Origin: Chondrus crispus
Taxonomy: Eukaryota > Rhodophyta > Florideophyceae > Gigartinales > Gigartinaceae
NCBI RefSeq assembly: GCF_000350225.1
Contig: NW_005179389.1
Coordinates: forward strand, 62,001 to 126,000
Direction of reading: 5' to 3'
DNA length: 64,000 bases
Shown: piece after piece, positions 9,532 to 20,867 of the stretch
Position numbering within the stretch: position 1 is the first letter of the stretch
How the letters are laid out: every line of letters starts with the position of its first letter
Notes under the pieces: generated by a model
Told to the model about the DNA's origin: nothing
Databases searched by the model: none
What the model saw: the letters and a program-made list of their open reading frames with translations, nothing else
Position numbers and translations under genes: made by a program

Positions 9532-11943
9532 TCAATCGCTGATCACGAGGATGTAGCGATTCCCTCGTTTGGTGGTAATTAATTCACCGAGAATGTCGAT
9601 CGCGACGAACTCCAAAGGAGCCTTTGGCGTAAACAGCTTCATTTCCTTCGTATTTTTCCTCAACTTAACTCGTTCTCGCGCGCATGCGGCGCAATTTTTC
9701 GCAACTGCGTAGCAGTCTAGGGCCATCGTAGGCCAATAAAAATATCTTCTCAATGTCTTATAAAGTTTCCTGCCTCCCGGGTGGCCTGCGAATTTTGCGT
9801 AATGGCTTAACCCAAGGACGCGGTCCCTTAATGATTGTGGTATTACCACTTGTACGAACTCTGCCGCGGTACAGCATAGAGTTCCTTCGAGTTCCTCGGT
9901 CTCCGTTGTGAACATGCGCAATTTTCCCGGGTCCATTTCTTCTTTGATTCGGCTGCAGAAGGGGTCGGCGGCTTGCTCGCGAATAAGCTCCTCCGGAGTG
10001 ACAGCTTGGAAGTGATCGAAGCGATCAGAGACGGCCCACTCCTCAAGAGAGAGGATGTCGTCGAGTCGTTCAAAATCTTCCTCGTCGTCTTCTGTAGCGT
10101 CGTCCGGTTCGGCAATAAAGCAAGGGGTTTCGTCATCGATTTCGTCGACAGTGTCTTTTGCTGTCCGTAATATTGAGAGGGCATCAGCTTGGCTGTTTGC
10201 CTTGCCCTTCTTGTACTTGATTTCGAAATCAAATTCCGAGAGGCGGAGCCTCCATCGGATTAATCTCTCGCTGGGGTCGGTTACGTTCATCAACCACCTC
10301 AATGAGGCATGGTCGGTATGCACAATGAAGTGCTCGCCATATAGATATGGTCTTACAGTCTGTACGGCCCAAATTACCGCTAGACATTCTTTTTCTGATA
10401 CAGAATAGTTTCTCTTGGCTGCAGCTAACGTTCTTGAAAAGAACCCGATGGGTTTACGTTGCGCATCCGGATGTGTCTGAAATAATGCAGCGCCGATTTG
10501 ATAATCGCTTGCATCGGTATGTACTGAGTAGGGTAGGTCCTTCTTCGGCAGCGCCAACACCGGCGGTGCCAGGGTTGCGTCCTTGAGCTTATGAAAAGCT
10601 TTCTTGCACGGTTCGTCGAATCCTTCCAACTGGACTGGTTTTCCCTTCTTCAATAGTTGATTTAGAGGATGCGCAATTTTCGCATAATGCGGAATGAACC
10701 TGTCGTAGACATTGCAAAGTCCCAGAAAGCTTCTGACCTGCGTCTGCGTTTGAGGGTACCTCACTTGTTCCAATGCGGTGGTTCGCGCGGCGTCAACTTC
10801 GAGCGTAGTTGGCCGAACGACGAGGCCCAGGTACTTGATCTTTTCGACGAAAGATTTGCACTTGCGAATCGAGAGCTTCACACCTGCCTTCTCCAATACA
10901 GACAGTATTTCGTCAACGTGAACGACGTGCTCCTCCCAAAATTTGCTGAAGATAATGATATCATCTAGATATACCAGACAGCATTTCCAACGGAACGGAG
11001 ATAGCAGGATATCCATGGCTTTCTGAAACGCCGCCGGCGCGTTGGTAAGCCCGAAGGGCATTCTTAAGAATCGGTACCAACCTGAGTGACACGAAAGTGC
11101 GGTTTTGTCGCGGTCGCTTTCAGGGATTGGCATCTGCCAGTTCCCGGAGATGGCGTCTAACGCGGAGAAGCCCTTGGTGTCACCAACCGAGTCCAGACAC
11201 TCGTCCATGCGCGGCAAAGGGTACGAGTCCTTCACCGTCACCGCGTTTAACCTGCGGTATTCTACGCAAAAGCGCATTGAACCGTTCCGCTTGGGCACTA
11301 ATAAAACGGGCGACGCTCATTCTGACTGCGTCGGTTCGATGACTCCTGCTCCTAACATCTTCTGTACTTCTGCGTCCTCGACCTCCAGAGCCTTTGGATC
11401 GGCTCGGTAGGGAGCTTGTGCGATGGGCCTGGTCTCCGGGACGAGCTCGATCCGATGGGCCGTGGTATTAATTTCACCAAGGGTCCCATCCCACATCTTA
11501 GAGTATTTCTTCAACATCTGTCGGAACCGCTCGCGCAGCCGTTCCGACACGTGGCTCAGGTCGAGGTCCTCCACGTCCGGCGGTGGGGGCTCAATCCGCT
11601 GCCCCGGCTTCGACGATGCCGTCGCAGAGAACCCACTCGACCGTTCTTCTGGCTGGTCTTTCGAGTCTTGCTCTGATGATAAAAATTTAACGTCGCCCAT
11701 AGGCGACGGAGTAGAATTAGGAACTCCTTCCTCGGTTATCTCTTGTACTCCAAGTACCTCACCGATGGTGGTTTGGCTTGCGAACGCGGCTCCAAGATGC
11801 GGTAGAAGTTCGGCCACCACCTGGCCTTTTTGTAGCCTGGCAGGGTACTTCCTAAAATCCGCAACGAGTAAACGGAATGGCCTGTCAGGCTCAACCTGGA
11901 CGACACCATTCGTGCTCACTAAGTCCTGTTTTTGATATAACAT
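9532..11943 (-). pseudogene. Gypsy element 1 reverse transcriptase-RNase H-integrase N-half
   Basis: The RT copies the element RNA, RNase H removes the template and integrase inserts the DNA. Seen in order: RT finger (FCVEYRRLNAVTVKDSYPLP), an SALDAISGNWQMP block, catalytic LVYLDDIIIF, RNase H (HTDASDYQIGAALF; SEKECLAVIWAV; VHTDHASLRWL), then the integrase HHCC finger (HYAKFAGHPGG...NCAACARER) and the first core Asp (AIDILGEL). The motifs are intact. One nonsense codon (TGA at 11317-11319, where element 2 has Trp) splits the ORF before RT, and a frameshift lies near 11945. A further frameshift at about 9532 separates it from the rest of integrase. Confidence 0.9.
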
Positions 11944-13169
11944 GGTACGGCTGGACCACGACTAAACCAGTCCTCTTCGAGGTGCATTCGACGACGCGTT
12001 GCGTCCCTGGCCCAATAGTCGTGGTTTTTGCCACCTTCACTCTGGGGGAATTTCGTTCTCCTTTTTCTCTTCCTGGTGCTCTCCTGGGACCAGAGTCTTC
12101 TTTCCCTTTCTCGGCAAGAACTTCCTTATAATCGGAACCTCCGAGAAATCTGCCAACTCCACAGTCTTTTGACGAGGATAGATTGCTTCCACAAACCGAT
12201 CACAGTAGTCCACACCTAGAATTAGGGGGACTGCGAGTTTTTTTACAAACTATGAATTCGGCTTGAAGCCACGAAACGTCCAAGTTTCCCAGGCATTTTG
12301 AGTGTACGTAGAGTTCGAAGTGGCCTATTATTCGCGTCGCCGATGTCTTGGGTCGGTCCGAAAGACACAAGAGTTTCCATTCCTGCGGGAAGCTCGGATC
12401 TTCGAATGAGATTAGGTCCCGCGCCGGTGTCCAACACGGACAGTACACGGCTCATCAATCCGACCGTCGGTCCAATGTCCGCGAAGACTTTGTAGTTTTT
12501 CCTCGCGAGGACTAAAATTTTCTCGGGACATCCCCCGCGCTTGACCCTGTACCAGGGGCGTCGGACTTGCTCCAGCGGATCGTTCTTGCCTCTTCGCAGA
12601 ATCTTCTTGACCCCAATGGGTCCTTTCGGGTTATCGCTGATTCCAACTGTCTCCTTGTCTTCGACAGCCTCCTTCGCTAAAAGCGGGGAACGGAACTGGG
12701 TCCCGGACATGGTTCGCCCGACACATGTCTCTCCCTTCGAATTATTTGAGATTGCCCCCCTTAGGTTTCCTGTCGCTGCGGGTTTCTTCTCTAGTCCGGC
12801 GACGGCCCCGCGTCCGGCCTTCCTGATGTTCTCTTCGAACCTTCGGCAGAAGCACTCGGTGTGCTCGCCGTCTGCGACTCGAACCATTGTTTTACCTTCA
12901 GGTAACTTGTCGACGGAATTCCCAACTTCTCCATCGGGGAGAGCGCCTCGTAGTTCTTCAGAACTCGATGCATCTCTAGGAACGAGAGCAAACACGTAGC
13001 CGCTCCGTGCCCCTTCTCGTAGCAATGGTAGCATACGAGGCCATGCGTCTTCGGAGGGTACGGCGACCTTGGCGGTCTTCGGGCCGTTGTCCGGCCCGTC
13101 CAGCCCGGTCTTCTGAAGACCGTACCCTTGTCTTCCATCGGAATTCTTGGCGCTGGCGTGGGTCCGCAC
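11944..13169 (-). pseudogene. Gypsy element 1 protease region
   Basis: Retroviral-type aspartic protease with the active-site motif LDTGAGPNLIRRSEL (catalytic Asp codon at 12429-12431) and the upstream linker. It would cleave Gag-Pol. The frame is open from 13169 to 12243 and overlaps the end of gag by about 375 bp in the -1 frame, as expected if Pol is made by -1 frameshifting; I could not identify a convincing slippery heptamer. Downstream, frameshifts near 12240-12262 and 11945 break the protease from RT. Element 2 has the same region open but with the catalytic Asp changed. Confidence 0.8.
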
Positions 13170-15046
13170 CCTCCAAACACTAACACGGGATCCGTGGCTT
13201 CTGTATACGAGTCCGTCGTATACGTAGGCGTCTGTAGCGTAAACATCCCACTAGCCGCGTGCTCCTCGTCTCCATATTCCTCCGATGGGTCATAAAAATC
13301 GCCCTCGGCGACCAATGCTCCTGCGTATCCATTTTCTTCCTGATCAACGGTACTGCGTCCTCTGGACGCAGACAGTGACTCAGCCAAGTGGACAGCGCCG
13401 CGAGTTTTATGCGTGCGGTGCGAGGGCTTCTGCTTCCCACCCATCGTTAGCGTTGCTGGCGCTTGGATGGTGACTCTCCTAGTCTTCCTCTCCTTGGCGC
13501 GGCTCGCTGAGCCATGCGCCTTTGCGTAATTAACTAGTCTCAAAAACGAAACGTCCGGATTGTCTTGTCGGTATTGAGATACCATCGGTTTGGTACTCGA
13601 GTCGAGTCCTTCAATAAACGTTGTCATTTGTTCTTCCATCGAATATACGTTTCCACATCGATTGCTCGCGTCCGTTAGACGGATATAAAATTCCATCTCG
13701 TCTTCAGACGGTAGCTGCTGTACTTCTCGTAATGCAAGTACGGCTTGGCGGATTGCGTCATTGGTGGCGAAGCTTCGCAATAGCCATTTTACGGCCTCTG
13801 GCCAGACGGATATTTTCCCATGGTGGGACCCAGCCGTTTGTGACACCGCAGTGTACTGTTTCAGGGCGATTCCGCTGAGGAACTCCGGTAGAAAAGCAAT
13901 CGCTTGGCCTTTGTTCATCTCCTGGGTGTCAAATTCTTGGACTATCTTAGCTAAAAAGTCTAGAACTAATACGCCATCTTCTCCTTTGAACGTATTGTCT
14001 CTCTTCACCTTTGGTGGTATATCTCTTCTGATCTTTCGAACTGCGGTACGCCGCTTGCTCAACAAATGTGTCTGCGGGTTTTGCAGGGGGTACGTTCTGT
14101 ACGAAAGCAACTTTTTGAAGAGGTGGTTGGTCGGATCTAATTCCTTTAACTCCTCCCTTCGCGGTCCGCGCCGCGTGGCGATGTCTTCTGGCTCCGCTTT
14201 CTTGTCTCTCCGCGAGGCGGACGAAGTGACTCCGCCTGTTTTGGAGCTCTTCTTATTTGACGAAATTCCATTTCCTTCTGTCGATCTTCGGTCGGAATTT
14301 CTTGAATGGTTCGACGAGCCGTCGCCACCATTTTCTTCTGAAACATTCCACTCCGAATTGGAGTCACAATTTTCGCGGTCGTCACTACAGTGACTTTTCT
14401 TCTTCTTTCGGCCTTTGGTCGACTTGGGGCTCTTCCACTTGGAGTCCCGAATCCGGACTGATTTGTCCTTCCTCGTTGGACTGTCGAGTTCTTCTCCGTC
14501 GGAGAGCGGTCCCTCGTCAAAACTTGGTTCGGCCCGCCCCGCAGCTTGCTCAAGGTCCTTGAGTCGTGGCGAAGCGCGGTAGAACCGGTCGTCGATGCTG
14601 TACCTTGTCTTGGCCAGCGTTTCCAGAGCCTAATTTGCGTCTAGCCGCGCTTCTTTCGCGGCGAGCTTTAGCAAATCCAGCACTTCCGGGTCTCGGCCCG
14701 GGGACGCATCGGTACTTAAATTCTCCACGAGAAACAAACGAGCTGTCAGCTCTTCAAGCGCTGCGTGGAACTCAGATTTTAGCAACTCCTGTTGCTTCTG
14801 AAAAATGCCCAGATGTTTGTCAAACTTGCTCTTCGTCTCCTGACGAATTTTCTCCCTCAACTTTTCGAACTTCTCTTCCACGCCATTTTTCTCAACGGCT
14901 GTCCCCGAAGGGAACGCTTCTGCAACTGGATCAGTAGCCGAATTTCCTTGGCTTCGTGTACGAGGTCCTCACGGAATCCTCGACTCTTGAGCTGATCCAG
15001 CTCTTCTGACTCCAGGATCGACGTCCTTGGGTTGGCTTGATGCCAT
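12791..15046 (-). pseudogene. Gypsy element 1 gag
   Basis: Structural protein that packages the RNA. The likely start is the ATG at 15046, about 100 bp inside the primer site. Order: a coiled-coil-rich N-terminus (EEKFEKLREKIRQ..., about 14880-14700), a Ser/Lys/Arg-rich linker, a capsid-like domain (FLAKIVQEFDTQEMNKGQAI and following) and one CCHC zinc knuckle, CYHCYEKGHGAATC (about 13033-12993). The main frame is open from 14629 to the stop at 12791; a TAA at 14630-14632 and a frameshift between about 14885 and 14990 break the N-terminus. The 3' end overlaps the protease frame. Confidence 0.85.
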
Positions 15047-15142
15047 GATCGGCTCTTAATAAACGAGACCTATCGAACTAATTTACCTATTTCCGACTTC
15101 TGATTTCAGTTCCAGATTCTACGTCGGGCTTCGTAGTTTCAA

Positions 15143-15162
15143 GATTCTAGGTCGGGAGACCA
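15143..15162 (-). other. tRNA primer-binding site of element 1
   Basis: On the minus strand, 4 bases after the LTR end, TGGTCTCCCGACCTAGAATC begins with TGG. Its complement has the layout of a tRNA 3' end: GATTC as the end of the T loop, four T-stem bases, seven acceptor bases, discriminator A, then CCA. This fixes the element's direction and shows that 15167-16288 is its 5' LTR. The tRNA identity was not determined. Confidence 0.8.
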
Positions 15163-15166
15163 CTTA

Positions 15167-16288
15167 TGTAGTGCAATGTGCTTGTTAGGCCGGAACCAGA
15201 GTCCAACGGTCCAGCGACAACACAACCAACAAACAACAACCAACAAGAGTGGCCGACGGCACAGCCCTACGGAGTGTCCGATTCTCCCTTTCCCTTTAAG
15301 TGAGTTTGCGGCCCACAGTAGCTCAAATCCCTGATAGGGGGGGCAAAAGAAAGATGCTCGGCCCGGGATAAATGGTGGTAAAGTCTTGTACAGGCCGCTG
15401 TTCGGCAAGTTCGGGGCGGTGATTAAGAAGCCGGGCCCGATGGGTTGTAACGCCAATGCTCGCTGAGCGCCTGGTACACCTTATACCCTTGATAAGGTCT
15501 TCGACGGGGGCGTCGCAACGCAGCCCGACGGGAATTAGCAAACACGTAGCAGCGCTACACCTCCGTACTGCCCGATGGCAAAGTACCGACACCGGAACGG
15601 TCGCAACCTGTATCCGATGGAACCAACACTGTCCTGTATACACAACAGGACTTTCGAGGGAGACGTCGTCGCAACAGCCTCCTTCTGGGGACGTAAACAA
15701 GTAGCAGCGCCACACCCACGTGTCGCCCGATGGCTAAGACATCTACAACGGTCCGGTCGCAACCAAAGCCGATGGCTCCAACAACAAACAAAAGAACCAA
15801 CACAAAAGCCCGATGACTCCAGTCGTCACAATGCGGATCGCAATCAGGCACTGTGAAACCAATACAAGATGAGGGAATAGAAATAGAGACAGAAATAGAA
15901 ATGGATAGGTGAAATAAAGGAAAAGGAAAGGGAACCCCCGAGCGCAAAGGATAACGTAAGCTGTGGTAAAAGGAACGTCTTGGGAAACACGGAATTCGAC
16001 AATGGCGATATTCAAGTCCGGCAACTCGGGTTACCTTTACTGACTTGGTGGTCAGAGGACTAAGGTATATATCGCCCCACCGGAGCCACTAGAGTAGCTC
16101 TCGGCGCTAGATCCTAGATCTAATCTAATGTCAGCAAAATTAATGCCAACTAATTAACTTAATAAAATGAACAATTAAAAATTAAAACTGTACAATTATT
16201 CACACGTATGTCTCCCAACCCGGACTATTTTTCATATCCAATTAATTTCCTTTCGTTTCACCCCCTGTAAACCCTCATATTGCACTAC
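15167..16288 (-). repeat. 5' LTR of gypsy element 1
   Basis: Second copy of the 1.1-kb repeat, with inverted ends TGTAGTGCAAT and ATTGCACTAC. It matches 3473-4588 closely over its whole length, including the internal 82-bp duplication and the TATATA core at about 16066-16072, which on the minus strand should lie in the element promoter. Confidence 0.85.
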
Positions 16289-16289
16289 C

Positions 16290-16578
16290 GGACATAGAAT
16301 CCCGGAACGTAATCGAAGATACAAAAGTACGGATCCAGGAAGAGCAATTGGACATGGAGAAGAAGCGAGATGCTCGGGATGCGGCACATCAAGAATGGTC
16401 CGAGAAAATCGAAAGTCGACGTGTTGCTGTTGACGAACGACGCACGGCCTTGGAGGAATTGCGTTTGGCTGCCGATTTAGAAAAGCGCGAGTCCAATGAA
16501 GAAGCCGATCGCCCTGTGCTCGAAGAACGAAAAGAACTAATTGCGGTTCTGGGCTCAATGGCACGAAAACTTAATTAG
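16290..16578 (+). pseudogene. Coiled-coil ORF fragment cut by the LTR
   Basis: The plus frame is open from the LTR edge to a TAA at 16576-16578, with no ATG at its beginning, so the 5' part is missing. The visible 95 residues are almost entirely charged heptad-like helix (VRIQEEQLDMEKKRDARD, ending LIAVLGSMARKLN). This resembles the C-terminal helix of the SANT/Myb-like partner at 37021-37948, whose tail has the same Arg/Glu/Leu pattern and a hydrophobic end, but low-complexity helices look alike. Together with the transposase fragment at 2606-3208 it may mark a Harbinger-type element split by gypsy element 1. This is inference only: strand order differs from the complete element. Confidence 0.4.
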
Positions 16579-17747
16579 ACGTCGCCAAACCCCCCCTCAT
16601 GCTCGAAAACGTTGCAGAACGATTAGTCGCTCCCGTGATACTGGACACGGCGTACTCGCCCAGGAAGAGGGCTTCTGTAGATGATGTCCAAAGCACGGAC
16701 CGGTAGTCTTTAAAAAACAGGTAGGCTATTATACAGTATCTGTCGAAGATGCGATTTATCGCACAGTCGTGGCTGCGCGCCTCGTTGCTCCTGACTATCA
16801 TGCACACTCTCGGCTGTGCCTCGCTCCGCTTCATCCGTGGCGACCCTCTAGCCTCCTCCAAATCTGCGGTAAGGGCACGGTCGCAGCCGCGTGCTGCCGT
16901 TCTTGCCGGTAATTGCCCGCTGCGCCTATTTCAAATCGCCCTATTCCCCGTACAGCGGGGGCATCGCTGGGTGTCCAACCGATCTTTGTCGTCAATCGAT
17001 GTATCTAGTGTTAGCGTGAAATAGTGTTGCGGCAAGCTTTGAGGATCGTGCCCCTATCGCAGAGTTTGTACAAGTGGGACTAACGCAGTGGGTTCCCGGC
17101 AGTCCCACGGGAGCTCTCATGTCGGCATGCCACCAATTTATCCCACTAACCCTCCGCCAATTGGCTGTTTCCAACCAAGGAGCTCTTATTGGAGTCAGTT
17201 CAGCTTGAACACGTCGACATTCATCGTGCTCTATCACCCTCACCACCGACACGCGCGCATGCGTACCCTCGCTTCTGCCCTACCGCTGTTACGACCGCGC
17301 CCTCTCCCTTTCCCTCCTCCTCCCCACTGCGCCCAAGCTCCCGCGGTTGCCTCTCCTATCGCTCTTCCTGCCTCTCCTTCTCATCCGCTTTTCCTCCCGA
17401 GCGCACACCCTTCTTCCCGCCGTCCTAGAAGAAACCGGCAGCCCTAGCCCTGCACGCTCGTGCCTACAACGTCTCGCACCACCTCTTCTCGTCTCGCCCG
17501 GCGGGCGTCAACACTCAGTCCTTCTCGTGCGTCTTCACGCCCGCCGCCTGCGTTGTTGCGCACGCCCACGTATTCCCGCTGCACGCCGCGCACGCCCCGC
17601 GCGGAGAGTGCCTCGTCCTGCTAGCCGCGCACCGTCTGTCTCTTTGGAAATGAATGCGGCATTCCAAATATTTTCGTGAAAAACTAGACTTTTTGAATGT
17701 CACGTGAATGTCGGACTAGACCGGGACATTCACTTACACTTACATAG
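16579..17747. other. No gene recognised
   Basis: Only short ORFs. The plus strand at 17240-17640 is C/T-rich and gives Pro/Ser/Arg-rich translations typical of non-coding pyrimidine-rich sequence. Confidence 0.4.
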
Positions 17748-17963
17748 TGAATGTCCACTTCTAGTTTGACTAGACATGAACCAGACCTAGTTAATGTCCG
17801 AGTCCAGTTGTACTACACCCGAACTAGAACTATTGGATGTCTAAGTCCAGTTGGACTACACATGAACTAGAAGTGATGGATGTCCAAATCCAGTTGGACT
17901 ACACACGAACTAGACATCTTGAATGTCCGAGTCCAGTTGTACTGGACGCGAACTAGAATTATT
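17748..17963. repeat. 43-bp tandem repeat, about 5 units
   Basis: Four clear units (17791-17834, 17835-17877, 17878-17920, 17921-17963) with consensus close to gaatgtccgagtccagttg followed by tactacacacgaactagaa. A decayed unit precedes them at 17748-17790. The period is not a multiple of three. It lies just upstream of the WD40 fragment. Confidence 0.75.
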
Positions 17964-18142
17964 GGCCCCACGCCTTCCCATTCTCCGTTCTCCCATCAGA
18001 TCATGTCCGACCATCGCATTGCCTCCAGGCAAAGCAATTTTTCGTGCACTGCAGTCGCCGCTCCCACCCAACCACTTGCCAGCCATCTCCCATCAAGAAC
18101 CCTCGGGCCCCGCCGTCCCTCCCCCCAACCGTCCAGCGCAAA

Positions 18143-18371
18143 TAGTTGATCCTGATAAAGCTCGGGTCCCATCCGCGCTCATCGCAACGCTGCACACTCC
18201 ACCCAAAAATCCGGCCATTGGATTGCCATTTTGTGACTGCGTCTCAAGATCCCAGCACCGCATCGTCTTGTCTCGTGACCTTGATACTGCCAGCTTCCCG
18301 TCATTGCTCATTGCAACGCACGTCACTCTGTCTTTGTGTCTAGTCGTACTTTGGTCGAGTTTCCCAAGTAG
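18143..18371 (-). pseudogene. WD40-repeat protein fragment
   Basis: The minus frame encodes one full WD40 blade and the start of another: HKDRVTCVAMSNDGKLAVSR, then a DKTMRCWDLET core, then GGVCSVAMSADGTRALSGS. The H-D...V..V..S.DG..L.S.S.DKT.R.WD pattern is characteristic. WD40 propellers need about seven blades; flanking sequence in the same ORF (18093-18527) shows none, and the gene ends abruptly at a copia fragment (from 18426) on one side and tandem repeats on the other. It is most likely a captured or degraded piece of an NB-ARC/WD40-type or stand-alone WD40 gene. Confidence 0.7.
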
Positions 18372-18425
18372 GCGCGACCCTGTCTTCACGTTCCTAGTAC
18401 CATCAGCAATCATATAAAAGAGGAC

Positions 18426-19460
18426 TTGAGCATGACCGGAACAACCAGTGATGGAGCATTTTTCTTTAAATGCATACGGGACAAGCTTGATGGCATGTGC
18501 ATTACCTACGTGAACGATGCTCTCCAAGCAGGTACCAAGGAGTATTCAGATCTCGCCCACAAGGCAGAAGAGAACTTCAAGTGTAAGGGAAGAGTCTACG
18601 ATAAGTTCAGTTTCGTTGGAGTACAAGTTGAAAAAAAGGATTCTGAATACATGATCCACCAAACGTCGTACATCTCAAAAGATAGAGAGGCTGCTGAACA
18701 CGGCCAGGTACAAGTCATATCGATCGTTAAGAGCCAAATTAGCTTGGATTACGTACACTAGACCAGATATTAGTTTCTCTATTGCTCAAGCCGCCCAGGT
18801 TACCAAATCACAGTATGATATGGATCCAAACATTCAAATCCGATACATTAACCGCAACATTACACGACTCAAGAAAGAGCAATACCTACCATTGAGGTAT
18901 CCCAAACTTGACGATAACAAGTTTCACATAAGAGTTTATTCAGATGCTTTGTATGCAAACAACTCTGAAAGCTCTTCTCAGCTTGGGTACATCATATTTG
19001 TATGTGTTAGCAGCAACCTTTGCCAACCAATCTATTGGTCGTCTCATAAGGCTAAGCGAATGTCAAGATCCGTTTTAGGCAGCGAAAACATGGCCTTTCC
19101 TGACTCTTTTGATATGGCCTTCATTCTCAGACATGACATACGGAAGATGATGAACATAAAGATACCGATCCAAATTTTTACGGATAGTCTCTCACTATTT
19201 GATGTTATCACAAAGGCATCTACAACGGCTGAAAAAAGACTAATGATTGACCTCGAGGTAGTCAAAAAGGCGTACCAACAAAAATTAAATGGAACAGATC
19301 GGATTCATTCGATCTAAACACAATCTAACTGACTGCTTGACAAAGGCAAATGGCGACGATTCACTAATCAACACCTTCAAAAGCGCACGAATCAAGCACC
19401 CCGTGGATCAATGGATTGACAGAAGCCACAATGAAGATACGTCACGTCAGAAGTAGAGGG
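18426..19460 (+). pseudogene. Copia pol remnant (RT-RNase H)
   Basis: A truncated Ty1/copia pol of the same lineage as copia A. The first ORF (18426-18761) starts in the middle of RT with a YVND box in place of YVDD (CITYVNDALQAG) and a FSFVGVQVEKK block. The second (18820-19317) holds the RT end and RNase H (YSDALYANNSESSSQLGYI, FTDSLSLFDVITKAST, EKRLMIDLEVVKKAYQQ). A third frame from about 19300 to 19460 supplies the usual end (FIRSKHNLTDCLTKANGD). There are at least two frameshifts. Integrase, protease and gag are absent. Confidence 0.85.
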
Positions 19461-19870
19461 AGTGTGAGAAGTTATGGTATGACGGTGACGCATACAGGAC
19501 GAACAAAATCCACCTCAACGCAATTAATGCAATGCCCAACAACGGGAGCATTTTTAATAATCTCAGCTGTCAACATGCAGTGCATCCTCTCCAAAAAATG
19601 CTTCGATAGTGCAAAACATTACGTGAGGAGAGGACAAAGCACCTGGCTGAAGTAGTATAAATAAGGGAAGAGTCGAGGCAGACTAGCTGCCAAGACAAGC
19701 GAAAAACAAAAACGAAGCCACGACAATAAAACGCGCGATTCCCCTCATTCGCCCGGTCCTGCCGGTTAACCTTTATTGTTCCCCCCTTTTCTTTTATTTT
19801 TTGCGACAATCGTAGCCGGTCGTGGCCGGTTGTACAGTACCCTGGGTAAAGCATTCCTCGCCGCATTCAT
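19461..19870 (+). repeat. Possible 3' LTR of the copia remnant
   Basis: Directly downstream of the RNase H end. It contains a TATA box (tataaata, 19656-19663), then a caataaaa polyadenylation-like motif near 19722, the U3-R-U5 order expected of an LTR. No second copy or clear TG...CA borders were found. Confidence 0.25.
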
Positions 19871-20867
19871 CATAGTTCGTCGCTATCATTGCTGTACCAG
19901 GTGTGCGGCCACGTGGGCGCACGTGCACACGTTGTACTGTACAGTACTCAGGTGCAGAGAGGGCTATTGGCCAATAGAGTGCATACGCGTGCTACACATG
20001 GGTGAGAAGTACATGTGTGTCGTCGTGTCCATACCGTACATGTACTGCGAATCGCCTTTCTATCTTTTTACCCTCTTCACCATTCAACCTCTACACACCC
20101 TTTCTAATTCTCCATTTCTCAGCACTCCTCATGTCAACAACTCCTTTCTGCACTCCTTGTCCGCTAACCCTCTGCTACTGCACCACTCGCCCAATGCACG
20201 CAACCAATTCCTAAAAAAAACATTCCCTCTTCGTTTCCGTCTCATGGCACGGAGAACAAGCTAGTGTAACCTCTAAATATTTCACACAACACAACAAAAT
20301 CCCGCCCCTCTTCTCACTCACAATGCAGAGATCAAAACTCATTCTCGTCATTCAACACTTTGCTACCGGATGATAGTTTCCATCTTCGAGTGCAAACGTT
20401 CCCATCAAGTGCCTCCCACCTTTTTCTTCTCTTTTCGCACCTTCACCAGATATCCTTTCATTGCAACCGTCCCCAACCAACTCTGCATCTTCAGAATCAA
20501 AATCCATCTTTAGAATCGAACCAAAAAGTCTACTACTACTACTGCTTACCTCACGACAGCTACTGTAGTTGCCACTTTTTCATCTCTGAAATCCTCCACA
20601 ACAGCTTTCTTTCGTCACTACTAATGGACCACCCCGTCCCCTTTCTATCGCTTTCCAATGGCCCGCTTTTATTACCCGTAACCCCATTGCGAGGCACAAA
20701 AAAAACAAGTCATATACCTTTTATGACACTGATCCACCACCGCCATAAACTTCCGTATCAAGTCTCATCTCCTAATTCCTTGTCACCTACATCTTCCCTC
20801 TCATCACTCTCTAAGCTTTGGTTCTTTTAAGCCCAACAGACTAAAACCCTCTGTCCTACCCCAGTGA
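19871..20867. other. No gene recognised
   Basis: A pyrimidine-rich plus strand with low-complexity ORFs (for example 20360-20830, Ser/His/Leu-rich). No domain, RNA gene or repeat boundary is visible. Confidence 0.4.

Larger units (their letters stand above)
3473..16288 (-). mobile_element. Gypsy element 1: ~12.8-kb chromovirus
   Basis: Minus-strand Ty3/gypsy element. Order in its own direction: 5' LTR (16288-15167), tRNA primer site, gag, protease, RT, RNase H, integrase with chromodomain, a spacer of about 3.7 kb carrying an antisense ORF remnant, purine tract, 3' LTR (4588-3473). The two LTRs resemble each other more closely than either resembles the third copy at 53035, as expected for a pair. 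Outer ends are eroded (TGTCG at 3473, a C in place of the terminal A at 16289) and I find no matching 5-bp target duplication. Several stops and frameshifts make it non-autonomous. Harbinger-type transposase sequence flanks it on the left and a coiled-coil ORF on the right. Confidence 0.85.

Noticed and set aside
15143..15162. tRNA gene
   Set aside because: Only 20 bases match a tRNA 3' end and they include the CCA, as in a primer-binding site. There is no cloverleaf around it.
15323..15715. ORFs of 120-144 codons present in all three 1.1-kb LTRs
   Set aside because: They lie wholly inside LTRs, differ in their ends between copies, extend with indels and have no Gag, Pol or other family features. 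They are kept open by shared ancestry rather than selection that I can see.
17790..17963. CRISPR array
   Set aside because: The 43-bp units are contiguous tandem repeats without spacers, there are no cas genes, and the context is eukaryotic.
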